In this document: one piece after another, positions 34,669 to 44,170 of the stretch
How positions within the stretch are numbered: the first letter of the stretch is position 1
Layout: every line of letters begins with the position of its first letter
Source of the DNA: an uncultured Carboxylicivirga sp.
GTDB lineage: Bacteria; Bacteroidota; Bacteroidia; Bacteroidales; Marinilabiliaceae
Length of the DNA stretch: 64,000 bases
Reading direction: 5' to 3'
NCBI GenBank assembly: GCA_947491945.1
Contig: CANLLN010000004.1
Coordinates: 124,001 to 188,000, forward strand
Made by a program: the position numbers and the translations under genes
Notes under the pieces: generated by a model
Told to the model about the DNA's origin: nothing
Seen by the model: the letters and a program-made list of their open reading frames with translations, nothing else
Database searches by the model: none

Positions 34669-37600
34669 ATGAAAACATCACACCTGAAGAGAAAAGGTCG
34701 AAGCTTAGCAAAATGCGGTATGCTGGTATTGCTAAGTATCTTTTTTACACATTCTACGATTGATGCTCAAAGCACCACAGAAACCCAGGCCGTGAAGCCC
34801 ACTATAGGTGATGGTAGCACGGAAAATCCCTGGCACATCGAAAAACTGGCCCACCTCAGGTGGCTGTCCGAAGAGACCTCAGCAAAGCAGAGGAAACAAA
34901 GCTACACACTGCTAGCCAATATTGATGCTGCCGAAACAAAGACCTGGAATGGGGCTAAGGGCTTTCAACCAATTGATTGGTTTGAAGGCCGGTTTATGGG
35001 CAATGGCCATACCATCAGTAACCTGTATATTAATAGACCAGATGAACCGTATGTGGGCTTATTTTCGCAAGTATCTGATGCGACTCTGAAAGGACTTGTT
35101 TTAGAATCCGTTGATATATCAGGTGGAGAATACGTGGGAGCTTTGGCTGGTTCTTTTGGTATGTATACAGAAATGACAAAACTGAAGCAGTGCAGTGCTA
35201 GTGGCAAGGTTACAGGCAAGAACTATGTGGGCGGCTTATTAGGTAGTACACTTAATGCTTGCGTGGAGTGGTGTTATGCAAAAGTTGAGGTTACAGGCGA
35301 GTTTGCTATAGGTGGTTTTTCAGGTCGCATAACAAGTTGGGCTTTGGTGCAGAACTGTTTTACGCAAGGCGACGTTTATGGCCCTAATGATAAGGTTGGT
35401 GGATTTGTTGGTTTGGCGGATTATAACGGCCAGATAAAACATTGCTACTCAACCACACCAAGTGTTGGTTTTGGTTCAGATTTAAGTAGGGCTACAATAA
35501 TTGATTCCTATTTTGTTGGAGAAGGGGTAGATGAAGGAGCTACCGGGTTATCGCCCGAACAGATGGCCGATCAGCAACAATTTGAGGGCTGGGATTTTAC
35601 TGGTGTTTGGGGCATGGCGGTCTTGGATGAATTAGCTCCGGGGCAAACCTTGCCGTATTTCAACTGGCAGCTGGGTAAGCACGAGCTGTCAATAGTAGCT
35701 AACCAGGCCGAAGTGGAAGTAACAGGTGATGGGCACTATGGCCTGGGCGATCAGGTGACCTTGTCGGCTGCAGGCGCCTACCCTTTTTTGCACTGGGAGT
35801 GTAAGGGAGAGGTGCTATCTACCGAGCCTACCTATCGTTTTACATTTGGCCATGAGCCCATGCCGGTAAAAGCCGTTTTTGGAGAGGCCATGTACAGCTA
35901 TGGCGGTGGCGATGGCACATCCGGTAACCCTTTTCAAATAGATGATTATACCCACCTGCTGCTGTTATCCTATAATATGGCTGATTGGGAAAAAGGCTGT
36001 CACTATGAGTTAACGGCTGATATTGATATGACGCCTTTAACTTTTAGTAAAGGATTTTTACCCATTGGAAATGGGGTGCTATTTTTCTCAAGAAAGGTAT
36101 TTAAAGGACAGGTAAACGGGAACTTTAAAACAATCAGTAACCTGATAGTGAACCGACCTGATTTTTCTAAAATTGGATTATTTGGTAAGGTTGATGCATC
36201 GCTTATCCGGAATATTGGACTTGAGAATGCTACTGTTAATGGTCAATCTCAAACAGGTGCTTTAGTGGGTGAGGCAGTGAATACGCTTGTGCTTAACTGC
36301 TATGCTACAGGAATTGTTACGGGGGAGGATGAATTGGGTGGACTTATTGGAGTGCAAAAAGGTTCTAATTCCTTTTTAAAGAACTCATATGCCGATGTGC
36401 AGGTAAATGGTAAGAATTCAGTAGGAGGCCTTATAGGTTCTAATGGGGGTGAGATAGATAATGCCTATGCGCATGGCGAAGTTATTGGATATGATTGTGT
36501 GGGAGGATTAATTGGAAAAAATTACTTACAACAGGTGGGGATGACATATGCAAGCGGGGCTGTTACAGGAACTGGTAAGGCAGGAGCTTTGGTGGGAAGT
36601 AATCCTTACGGCGCTGCAATACACCACTCATATTATCTTGAGTGCGCTCTGAATAATGGCATTGGTCAGCCACTGGCGGAAGACGCCTTTGCTTTGGCAA
36701 CTTCATTTCCGGGGTGGGATTTTCAACAAACATGGACTTTTGTAGCGCGAAATAGTACAAGTGGGCAACAGATGTACCCTGCTTTTCTCTGGCAAACGGG
36801 CCTTGAAAGGTTAACGATTATTCCCAACTGTAAAGAAGTGGAGCTAATCGGCGCCGGCCATTATAAAGCAGGCACAAAAGTGGAACTTTGGGCCACGGGC
36901 GCTTATGCTTTTAGCCATTGGGAACAAGATGGAGTAAAGCTATCGAACCAAAACCCGTTTATTTATACCCTTGAAAGCGGTGGCGCTACCATTAATGCCG
37001 TGTTTGAGCCAGAGATATATCCCTTAGGCAGCGGACAGGGAACGCCGGAGGCCCCTTATCAGCTTGGGGAGTTAACTCAGCTGTTGCGTTTGGCTTATGA
37101 TCCCTTGCTGTGGGATAAGCATTTTGTTCTTACTCAGGATATCGACATGAGTACTTATCAATTCCCGCTTGGTTTTAAGCCGATAGGATCAGCTAATTTG
37201 CATCCCACTATCAATTATTTTAGCGGCACACTAGCTGGTAATGGTAATGCCATAAGGAACCTGTATATCAACAGGTCTGAAGAGTCTGATATTGGATTGT
37301 TTGCGAACATCCACAGGAGTCAGATTTACAATATAGCCTTGCTGAATGGAGATTTAAAAGGGTATAATAATGTGGGCATGCTGGCAGGGTGTAAATATGA
37401 TTCCAAACTGACAAATATAGAGTGTTCTGGCAGTGTACAGGGCAGAAATTATGTGGGAGGTGTTTGGGGGAAAGACCTAACCAGTTATCCTGCTACCGGT
37501 AGTTCAAATGATACTGAGCAGGTGCGGGTTGAGGTATCTGTTACGGGGAATATCTATGTTGGAGGTGTGGCTGGTCTTAATCAAGATAAGATTCAAAAAG

Positions 37601-40050
37601 CTGCTGCTTTTGCACAGGTGAATGGAGTAAATGGAGTTGGAGGTCTGGTAGGAACGAACAGAGGTAATCTAGAAAACAGTTTTGTATTTGGAAAAGTTAA
37701 GGGAAAAGAGAACATAGGAGGATGCATTGGCAATCATTATTATTATTCAGCAATTATCAATTGCTACGCATTGGTTGATGTAACCGGAATTAATACTGAT
37801 GAAACTGGAGGATTGGTAGGATATATGTCTGACCCCAACGACATAGTTAGTTCTTATCGTAAAGAAGGAGTTGGAGGGGTAAATAATACCTATGGAACGG
37901 CATTGGCAGCAGCAGACTTTGCACAGCAAGCTAAATTTATTGGCTGGGATTTTAAGGATGTGTGGGTAATGTGGACCGATGATAATGGCATCAGGTCACC
38001 ACGTCTGCGCTACCAGTTGCCTGGTTTAATACCCGTATCCATCCAGGTCGATGGAGGCCGGCAGCAACCTTTGGCCGGTGTTCAGCTCAATATTCCATCG
38101 GTTGGCCAATTTACAACGGATGAGCAGGGCAAAGTACAGTTGGAATTACATGCCGGAGACTATCGTGCCACCATAAGCGCTAACGGTTATCCCGCTATGG
38201 AAAAAACATTTGCTGTATCGGCCACGGAGGCAAGCTTTGCCTTAAACCTGATGCCTGTGGAATACACCATCACCTACCAGTTAAACGGTGGTGTTAATGC
38301 AGAAGGGAATGTGGCTAGCTACACCATTGAAGATAAAACGATGAGCCTACAGCCAGCTACCCGCGCAGGTTATGTCTTTAAAGGTTGGTATAATAATGCT
38401 GAATTCACAGGTGAGCAGGTGGCAACTATTCCGCAGGGAAGTACTGGCGATTACTCACTCTATGCAAAATGGGAGCTTATAAGCTATGACATTACCTATC
38501 ACCTCAACGGCGGTGTTAATGCTGATGGGAATGCGATGAGCTACACCATTGAAGATGAAACGTTAAGCCTACAGCCGGCTACGCGCGCAGGCTATGCCTT
38601 CAGAGGTTGGTTCAGTAATGCTGAATTCACAGGTGAGCAGGTAACAACTATTCCGCAGGGAAGTACAGGTCATTATGCACTCTATGCAAAATGGGAGCTG
38701 ATAAGCTACGGCATTACCTACCAGCTCAATGGCGGTGTTAATGCAGATGGGAATATGATGAACTACACCATTGAAGATGAAACGCTGAGCCTACAGCCAG
38801 CTACCCGCGCAGGTTATGCCTTTAAAGGTTGGTATAATAATGCTGAATTCACAGGTGAGCAGGTGACAACTATTCCGCAGGGAAGTACTGGCGATTACTC
38901 ACTCTATGCAAAATGGGAGCTTATAAGCTATGACATTACCTATCACCTCAATGGCGGTGTTAATGCTGATGAGAATGTGATGAGCTACACCATTGAAGAT
39001 GAAACGTTAAGCCTACTGCCAGCTACGCGCGCAGGCTATGTCTTTAAAGGTTGGTACTGTAATGCTGAATTCAGATATGAGCAGGTGACAACTATTCCGC
39101 AGGGGAGGACTGGTGATTTCTCACTTTATGCAAAATGGGAGCTTATTACCTACAGCATCACTTACCAGCTAAATGGTGGTACCAACTCTATGGGTAATCC
39201 GCTTACTTATACGGTTGAAGATGCAACGTGGACGGTGTTGCCTCCTGCAGCACGTGCGGCTTATGAATTTATGGGTTGGTATGCCAATCCTGATTTCACC
39301 AGCGAAGTGATTACCACCATTTCTCAAGGCAGCACTGGCGATATGGAGCTGTTTGCTAAGTGGGAGCCCATCGCTTATATCATCATTTATCAACCAAACG
39401 GCGGGGTAAATGCTGAGGGTAATCCAATAATGTATACCATTGTTGATGGGTCTATTAGTTTACAGCCAGCTACGCGCGATGGCTATGCTTTTAAAGGTTG
39501 GTTCGGTAATGCTGAATTCACAGGTGAGCAGGTAACAACTATTCCGCAGGGAAGTACAGGTCATTACTCCCTCTATGCAAAATGGGAGCTGATAAGCTAC
39601 GGCATTACCTACCACCTCAATGGCGGTGTTAATGCAGATGGGAGTGTGATGAATTATACCATTGAAGATGAACCGCTGAGCCTACAGCCGGCTACCCGCG
39701 ATGGCTATGTTTTTAAAGGTTGGTACAATAATGCTGATTTTACAGGGGAAGAGGTGACCACCATTCCACAGGGCAGCACGGGCGATAGGGTGTTGTTTGC
39801 GAAATGGGAGCTGTCTACATCTGTCAGCGAGCTAGAGGAGACAAGTAAATTATATCCTAATCCGGCTTCGGGAAGTGTTAATATAGAAGCAGAAGCCAAT
39901 ACACTGGTGGTATTCTACAATGTATCGGGTCAGCTTGTGAAGCAAGTAGTAGCGCTTGGCGGTGCGGAGGTCATTAGTATTGCCGATTTAAAACCGGGGC
40001 TCTACATTGTGCGTTTGGGCGATGAGCATATCCGTCTTTTAGTGAAATAG
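34669..40050 (+). CDS. Giant T9SS-secreted surface protein with GLUG modules and seven InlB-type B-repeats
   Basis: Start at ATG 34669 (MKTSHLKRKGRSLAKCG), 1793 residues, with a signal peptide to about residue 34. Three large blocks each begin with a G-D-G-T-x-x-N-P-(W/F) type strand and contain GLUG motifs (VGGLLGS, IGGFSGR, VGGLIGSNGGEI), each closed by a short divergent InlB-like unit (IVANQAEVEVTGDGHYGLGD). Next is a carboxypeptidase-regulatory-like domain (about 1125-1200), then seven InlB B-repeats of 74-75 residues (about 1199-1717, core FKGWYNNAEFTGEQVTTIPQ), and a type A T9SS sorting domain (KLYPNPASGSVNIE...). Expected location: cell surface; role adhesive or glycan-interacting, by analogy with GLUG and InlB-repeat proteins. 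No catalytic domain seen. Confidence 0.93.
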   Translation: MKTSHLKRKGRSLAKCGMLVLLSIFFTHSTIDAQSTTETQAVKPTIGDGSTENPWHIEKLAHLRWLSEETSAKQRKQSYTLLANIDAAETKTWNGAKGFQPIDWFEGRFMGNGHTISNLYINRPDEPYVGLFSQVSDATLKGLVLESVDISGGEYVGALAGSFGMYTEMTKLKQCSASGKVTGKNYVGGLLGSTLNACVEWCYAKVEVTGEFAIGGFSGRITSWALVQNCFTQGDVYGPNDKVGGFVGLADYNGQIKHCYSTTPSVGFGSDLSRATIIDSYFVGEGVDEGATGLSPEQMADQQQFEGWDFTGVWGMAVLDELAPGQTLPYFNWQLGKHELSIVANQAEVEVTGDGHYGLGDQVTLSAAGAYPFLHWECKGEVLSTEPTYRFTFGHEPMPVKAVFGEAMYSYGGGDGTSGNPFQIDDYTHLLLLSYNMADWEKGCHYELTADIDMTPLTFSKGFLPIGNGVLFFSRKVFKGQVNGNFKTISNLIVNRPDFSKIGLFGKVDASLIRNIGLENATVNGQSQTGALVGEAVNTLVLNCYATGIVTGEDELGGLIGVQKGSNSFLKNSYADVQVNGKNSVGGLIGSNGGEIDNAYAHGEVIGYDCVGGLIGKNYLQQVGMTYASGAVTGTGKAGALVGSNPYGAAIHHSYYLECALNNGIGQPLAEDAFALATSFPGWDFQQTWTFVARNSTSGQQMYPAFLWQTGLERLTIIPNCKEVELIGAGHYKAGTKVELWATGAYAFSHWEQDGVKLSNQNPFIYTLESGGATINAVFEPEIYPLGSGQGTPEAPYQLGELTQLLRLAYDPLLWDKHFVLTQDIDMSTYQFPLGFKPIGSANLHPTINYFSGTLAGNGNAIRNLYINRSEESDIGLFANIHRSQIYNIALLNGDLKGYNNVGMLAGCKYDSKLTNIECSGSVQGRNYVGGVWGKDLTSYPATGSSNDTEQVRVEVSVTGNIYVGGVAGLNQDKIQKAAAFAQVNGVNGVGGLVGTNRGNLENSFVFGKVKGKENIGGCIGNHYYYSAIINCYALVDVTGINTDETGGLVGYMSDPNDIVSSYRKEGVGGVNNTYGTALAAADFAQQAKFIGWDFKDVWVMWTDDNGIRSPRLRYQLPGLIPVSIQVDGGRQQPLAGVQLNIPSVGQFTTDEQGKVQLELHAGDYRATISANGYPAMEKTFAVSATEASFALNLMPVEYTITYQLNGGVNAEGNVASYTIEDKTMSLQPATRAGYVFKGWYNNAEFTGEQVATIPQGSTGDYSLYAKWELISYDITYHLNGGVNADGNAMSYTIEDETLSLQPATRAGYAFRGWFSNAEFTGEQVTTIPQGSTGHYALYAKWELISYGITYQLNGGVNADGNMMNYTIEDETLSLQPATRAGYAFKGWYNNAEFTGEQVTTIPQGSTGDYSLYAKWELISYDITYHLNGGVNADENVMSYTIEDETLSLLPATRAGYVFKGWYCNAEFRYEQVTTIPQGRTGDFSLYAKWELITYSITYQLNGGTNSMGNPLTYTVEDATWTVLPPAARAAYEFMGWYANPDFTSEVITTISQGSTGDMELFAKWEPIAYIIIYQPNGGVNAEGNPIMYTIVDGSISLQPATRDGYAFKGWFGNAEFTGEQVTTIPQGSTGHYSLYAKWELISYGITYHLNGGVNADGSVMNYTIEDEPLSLQPATRDGYVFKGWYNNADFTGEEVTTIPQGSTGDRVLFAKWELSTSVSELEETSKLYPNPASGSVNIEAEANTLVVFYNVSGQLVKQVVALGGAEVISIADLKPGLYIVRLGDEHIRLLVK
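38263..39819 (+). repeat. Array of seven InlB B-repeat units (222-225 nt period)
   Basis: Units start at 38263, 38485, 38707, 38929, 39151, 39376 and 39598; the fifth is 225 nt, the others 222 nt. Units 1-4, 6 and 7 share long identical DNA stretches (for example GCTGAATTCACAGGTGAGCA in several), whereas unit 5 is clearly diverged. Confidence 0.9.
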
Positions 40051-40091
40051 TCGTAATGACTGAATAAAATTTAACCTAAGCCCTTAAAAAG

Positions 40092-40125
40092 AAGGAAGGT
40101 GTCTCATCCGTGAGGCACCTTCCTT
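40092..40125. terminator. Bidirectional hairpin terminator
   Basis: AAGGAAGGTG (40092-40101) pairs with CACCTTCCTT (40116-40125); a G-U pair and CTCA/TGAG continue the stem to a 4-nt loop. T/A tracts on both sides serve the convergent giant-protein and hexosaminidase genes. Confidence 0.8.
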
Positions 40126-40157
40126 TACTTTTAACTATTCCTGACAGCTCCGTGTCT

Positions 40158-42461
40158 TTATTCCACTACAATTTCATCGATAAACAGGAATACGCCCATT
40201 TCTTTTAGCTTCGGGTACTTAGCTTTTACCTTGATAAACTGTGTTTTTACGGGTTCAAAATTCACCGGAATATGCGTATTATTAACGGTTGACGACCATG
40301 GTGGCTGATAACGTACTGAGTTTTCCCACACACCCACCGGTTGATAATCTTTACCGTTGTCCGACACGAATACTTCAACGGAGGCAGGGTAAAATATACC
40401 GGCCCCATTTTCTTCAATGCAGCTTAATTTAAGCGAGCTGATTGCTTGTACTTCACTTAGTTCAATGTCGGCCTCAAAATCTTTATTCAATATGCCAAGC
40501 CATTTGCCATTGCCCCACTTATCGCCTCCGAATTGCGTATCGGTAAGGGTTGCTGCACCGCTCGAAGCGTATTTGTCTTCGGGAGCTGAGTGCAGGGTGA
40601 CGGTAGCGCCGGCTGCTTTATGAAGAATCGCTTCCTTTACTTCTGTTTTACCGGTTACCTGTCCATCTTTTGTGGCAATGGTTTTAATGGTAGCCGACTC
40701 GTTAAGCAGAAAGGGCTGCTCGTATAAAGTGGCATTTTCAGGATTGGGTTCAGAGCCATCGGTTGTGTAATAGATATCAGCATCTAACTCAGTGGTTAGG
40801 CTCACTTTTAACTGCTTTTGTTCCCGTAGCAATTCAATCTGAACACTGGGGCGCAAGGCACTGTAGGCATAGTTAATGTCCATGGCCTCGTAATGCTTCA
40901 GCATCTGGTTCATTTTTTGTCTGAAGTGCAGCCAGTTTTTTGTGTTGGGTGCCTGCCAGGCAATTTCCGACAGGGCAGCAATGCGCGGAAACAACATGTA
41001 TTCCACATGCTTTTCGTTGGGCATGTATTCGGTCCAGATATTGGCTTGAACACCCAGTAGCTGGTCAATGTATTTTTGCTCTACTCCGTCAGGAACGGGT
41101 TCGTAATCATACACTTTCTTTAGTGGCGCATAGCCTCCAAAGGCTTTGGGTTCTTGTGGGCTGAGGCTTTGGTAGTGGTCGAAATACAGATGCGAGCCGG
41201 TGGTTAAAACCGTTGGGTGTCCTTCTTTTAAACAGTCGGCTGCCCCCGATTCGGCTCCCCAATACATCACGGTGGCTGTTGGTGAGAGCTCTCCTTCCAT
41301 AATTTCGTGCCAGCCGATTAAGCGACGCCCTTTATTTTTCAGGTAAGTGTCAAAATGGTTGATAAAATGACTCTGCAGCTCAAAGGCATCATAGCCTTTG
41401 CGTCGCATCAGCTTCTGGCAATCAGGGCAATTGTTCCAGTTGGTTTTATTCACTTCGTCGCCTCCAATGTGTATGTATTCAGAAGGGAAGAGGCCGATGA
41501 TCTCATCTATTACATCTTCAAGCAGCTTATAGGCCGAAGGGTTGCTGGCGCAATACACGCCACTTCCTTTAACATAACGGCCGCGGGCATCTTTACAGGT
41601 TAAGTGGGGGTAACATTGAAACACCACCTCGGAGTGGCCGGGCAATTCTATTTCGGGCACCACTGTAATGAAGCGTTCGGCGGCATAGGCCACTATCTCA
41701 CGCACTTCCTCCTGCGTGTAAAAGCCTCCATACTTTTCTTCTTTATCGCCTTCGCGCCACACTTCAAACTCTTGCCAGGGCATTAGGTGGGGCTTTACTT
41801 TGCGCCAGGCACCAATATCCGTCAGTTCAGGATGCGATTTGATTTCGATGCGCCAGCCAATGCCATCAACCAGGTGCCAGTGAAACACGTTTAACTTGTG
41901 CATGGCCAGATAGTCGATGTATTTTTTTATAAACTCCTTAGGCATAAAATGGCGCGACACATCCAGGTGCATGCCTCGCCACTCGAAGCGGGGGCGGTCG
42001 GTGATGGTGCCTGCCGGTAGCGTAAGGTTATTGTACGTGCTTGTTATGTCAGCCGGTAATAACTGTCTGATGGTTTCCACTGCATAGAATAAGCCTTGTG
42101 GGCCGGCAGCTTTAATGCTGACTGCTTCATCGGTAATATTTAGCACATAGCCTTCGTTGCTCAAGGAATCCAGCTGATTGTCGTAAGCAAAAATAAAAGC
42201 CGGTTGCGCCGCTGCATTCTGTGCTTTCCAAGTGGTTTGGAAATCCATTTGGCAGACCTCGCCAAGTAGGGAGATGGCCGGCAGCATACTCGAGTCTTCG
42301 ATAATCACCGGCGTTGAAGCGTTAAAATTAAAGGCTCCTGTGTCATGCATAACCACCTGTAAGGGCTCCGGAATAATGGATACATTACCAGGCTGTTTGG
42401 CCTGACAGGCAGTTAGTAATAGGATAATGATGTACGGTAAAATTGTTTTCAACTTTTTCAT
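40158..42461 (-). CDS. Beta-N-acetylhexosaminidase, glycoside hydrolase family 20, lipoprotein
   Basis: The 767-residue enzyme removes terminal beta-linked GlcNAc/GalNAc from glycans. It has a lipoprotein signal peptide (lipobox LLTACQ, Cys 19), a GH20b N-terminal domain (about 28-150), the (beta/alpha)8 catalytic domain (about 155-510) with MHLDVSRHFMPKEFIKKYID, PEIELPGHSEV and the catalytic pair Asp335-Glu336 in HIGGDEVNKTNW, a chitobiase-C-type domain (IYYTTDGSEPNPENATLYEQ, about 575-640), and a C-terminal F5/8-type (discoidin-like) sandwich. The lipid anchor suggests an outer-membrane or periplasmic location. No SusCD pair or other CAZyme is adjacent, so it is not in an obvious polysaccharide-utilisation locus. 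Confidence 0.94.
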   Translation of the reverse strand: MKKLKTILPYIIILLLTACQAKQPGNVSIIPEPLQVVMHDTGAFNFNASTPVIIEDSSMLPAISLLGEVCQMDFQTTWKAQNAAAQPAFIFAYDNQLDSLSNEGYVLNITDEAVSIKAAGPQGLFYAVETIRQLLPADITSTYNNLTLPAGTITDRPRFEWRGMHLDVSRHFMPKEFIKKYIDYLAMHKLNVFHWHLVDGIGWRIEIKSHPELTDIGAWRKVKPHLMPWQEFEVWREGDKEEKYGGFYTQEEVREIVAYAAERFITVVPEIELPGHSEVVFQCYPHLTCKDARGRYVKGSGVYCASNPSAYKLLEDVIDEIIGLFPSEYIHIGGDEVNKTNWNNCPDCQKLMRRKGYDAFELQSHFINHFDTYLKNKGRRLIGWHEIMEGELSPTATVMYWGAESGAADCLKEGHPTVLTTGSHLYFDHYQSLSPQEPKAFGGYAPLKKVYDYEPVPDGVEQKYIDQLLGVQANIWTEYMPNEKHVEYMLFPRIAALSEIAWQAPNTKNWLHFRQKMNQMLKHYEAMDINYAYSALRPSVQIELLREQKQLKVSLTTELDADIYYTTDGSEPNPENATLYEQPFLLNESATIKTIATKDGQVTGKTEVKEAILHKAAGATVTLHSAPEDKYASSGAATLTDTQFGGDKWGNGKWLGILNKDFEADIELSEVQAISSLKLSCIEENGAGIFYPASVEVFVSDNGKDYQPVGVWENSVRYQPPWSSTVNNTHIPVNFEPVKTQFIKVKAKYPKLKEMGVFLFIDEIVVE

Positions 42462-42680
42462 GTGTCTAACATTTGTTTTTCAATTGCCACATGGAACTCG
42501 CTATTTATGTCAATTCTCAGCATGAGAAAGAACGTCATATGGCTCGCTTCACAATTGTATTTGTTTGTAGGTAGCTAAAATAGCGTAAATCAGCTGGATT
42601 TCTTTGATCGGCAAGGGGGATAATTGTTCAATTATCGTTGCCGAATGGCTAAAATATGGAGAGAAAATGACAGCCAAAAA

Positions 42681-42710
42681 AAACGACTACCCAATAACAA
42701 GTAGTCGTTT
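42681..42710. terminator. Hairpin terminator of the beta-barrel gene
   Basis: AAACGACTAC (42681-42690) pairs with GTAGTCGTTT (42701-42710) around a 10-nt loop, with an A run on the left giving a U tract for minus-strand transcription. Confidence 0.75.
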
Positions 42711-42736
42711 TGTTTTTATCAATGCTTTTCTCTTTT

Positions 42737-43236
42737 TTAAAAGAGGTATTGAACACTTGCTCCAATTCGGAAATAGGTGTCGTCAATAATAGTAAAGCGT
42801 GCTTCCGGAGCTAAGTTTAATTGCTCGCTTAGCTTATAGTTCATACCAACCCCCAGGTTTAAACCAACATTGGAGTCAGAAGCTGAGCCGCCAATTCCAA
42901 AAGGGTTGTCTGGTATATCAAGCTTTACAGAAGTAATGTTTAAACCGCCAATGCCATAAAAGTTCATTTTTTCATCCTGCTGATGGAATACATAGTGGGC
43001 ATCGAAATCAAAGATGTTAAATGTTACATAATCTTTTTTGAAAATGTGGCTGTAGCCAAAGGCTCCTTCCCATTGGTCGGTAAAAGCATAAACACCGTTA
43101 AGGTTGATACCAATGTTACCAATCTCAGTTGCATATACCAATCCGGCACCAGCTCTTATTTTTGAAGAATCGAACGATTGTGCAAACAGGTTGCAAGAAA
43201 GGAGCAAGGCAACAAACAATACTAAATTCTTTTCAT
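42737..43236 (-). CDS. Small outer-membrane beta-barrel protein, start region frameshifted
   Basis: From the in-frame part (up to about 43219) the product reads FVALLLSCNLFAQSFDSSK, then eight amphipathic strands ending GASVQYLF, the aromatic C-terminus of an outer-membrane beta-barrel of OmpW/OMP_b-brl size (about 165 residues). The only suitable ATG (43234-43236) is one base out of frame: ATGAAAAGAATTTAG stops at codon 5. With one more A in the four-A run (complement of 43230-43233) it would read MKKNLVLFVALLLSCNLFAQ, a perfect signal peptide. So the sequence shows either a single-base deletion (sequencing error, pseudogene, or slippage switch) or a TTG start at 43219. Function unknown beyond outer-membrane barrel. 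Monocistronic, between terminator and upstream lipoprotein. Confidence 0.75.
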
Positions 43237-43322
43237 GATAATCAATTTTGTTGAGGTTTATTTATAATCTTTCCAAATATAGATAATTAAATCATTTTAC
43301 AGTATTCTGGTTCTCACTGTTT

Positions 43323-43823
43323 TTAGTTATTTACACTGAACATGACTGAAAAATCGCCCGTGTAGATACCGGTGAATGTTGCGCCATCCACCATTGTCAG
43401 GTTCATGTCGAGCGTGTAATTATTCCCTCCATTATGAGTAATCGTAACCTGGCCGCTTTTGAGGTTCGATGTGGTTATATTGGTTATGTCACTATCGGTG
43501 TACATGTAGTTAGTGAGCCAGTCGTTGAGTGCTTTGTCGCCTTCCATGGTGGGATAGGAATAACTGCCTGGGATGGTTTCTCGCGTATAGGCATCTATAT
43601 CGATCGCCAGGTTTTGAACCCCACTGGCATTGCCGCCACTCAAGTTAATGACAGTATGACCGCCATCGCCTGCTGATATACCCATTATGTTCGCCTCATT
43701 GATAGAGAAATGTACCCCATCTGCCTTTAAAGAATTTGAGCTGGGGCTTTCATCGTCTTTGCTGCAACTGAGCAGGCTTAAAAAAATGCTTAGTACTAGT
43801 GTTGTTTTCAATAGGTGTTTCAT
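43323..43823 (-). CDS. Small putative lipoprotein of unknown function
   Basis: Not recognised. The 166 residues start with a lipoprotein signal (MKHLLKTTLVLSIFLSLLSC, lipobox LLSC, Cys 20) followed by an acidic/Ser linker (SKDDESPSSNS). The mature part is beta-rich with regular alternating strands (VHFSINEANIMGIS, GGHTVINLSGG, LAIDIDAYTRETIPGSYSYP), similar in texture to small Bacteroidota surface lipoproteins with an immunoglobulin- or lipocalin-like fold. D-D-E after the Cys is compatible with surface exposure in this phylum (inference). It is followed by the beta-barrel gene on the same strand, 86 nt away, so the two may be co-transcribed. Confidence 0.75.
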   Translation of the reverse strand: MKHLLKTTLVLSIFLSLLSCSKDDESPSSNSLKADGVHFSINEANIMGISAGDGGHTVINLSGGNASGVQNLAIDIDAYTRETIPGSYSYPTMEGDKALNDWLTNYMYTDSDITNITTSNLKSGQVTITHNGGNNYTLDMNLTMVDGATFTGIYTGDFSVMFSVNN

Positions 43824-44170
43824 TTGTCTGTCTTTTAGTTGTCTTATAATATGTAATTAGCATGCAGTAGTTGCGGGTAAATTATTGATTAATAGCCTCT
43901 TATCCTTGGTGGCTATTTTGTGACCGAAAAGTGAGCTGCTGCGCTTATGCAAGAAAAATGTTGGGTCAGATATTCATTTAAAAATAGAACGTGTACTTAG
44001 CTGTTATAATAATTATGATAGTATTACGAGAAGCCATAGCTTTTGTTTCGTCTGTACTAGATAATAAATAAAATTATTAACGCTAAATTGTAATTAGGGG
44101 AGATGGATGAGTAACAAAAAAAAGCGGTACTGGCAACAGTACCGCTTTTCAGGGGGTGATAATTTTATTT
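43824..44170. other. 347-nt intergenic region
   Basis: Holds the upstream region of the lipoprotein gene and the terminator of the SprB-repeat gene (44120-44149). A small inverted repeat, AATAGCC/GGCTATT (43891-43897 and 43911-43917), is present. No RNA gene or additional ORF is supported. Confidence 0.4.
44120..44149 (-). terminator. Terminator of the SprB-repeat protein gene
   Basis: A 13-bp perfect stem (44120-44132 with 44137-44149) with loop GCAA, followed on the minus strand by a U run. Strong rho-independent terminator 21 nt past the stop codon. Confidence 0.85.

Noticed and set aside
38263-39819. Regular 222-nt repeats that could look like a CRISPR or tandem repeat locus
   Set aside because: Units are coding, in frame, 74-75 residues long and match InlB B-repeats; no spacer-repeat structure.
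42604-42789. Short plus-strand open frame over the beta-barrel terminator
   Set aside because: Overlaps a strong hairpin and the antisense of a real gene, and its protein shows no feature.
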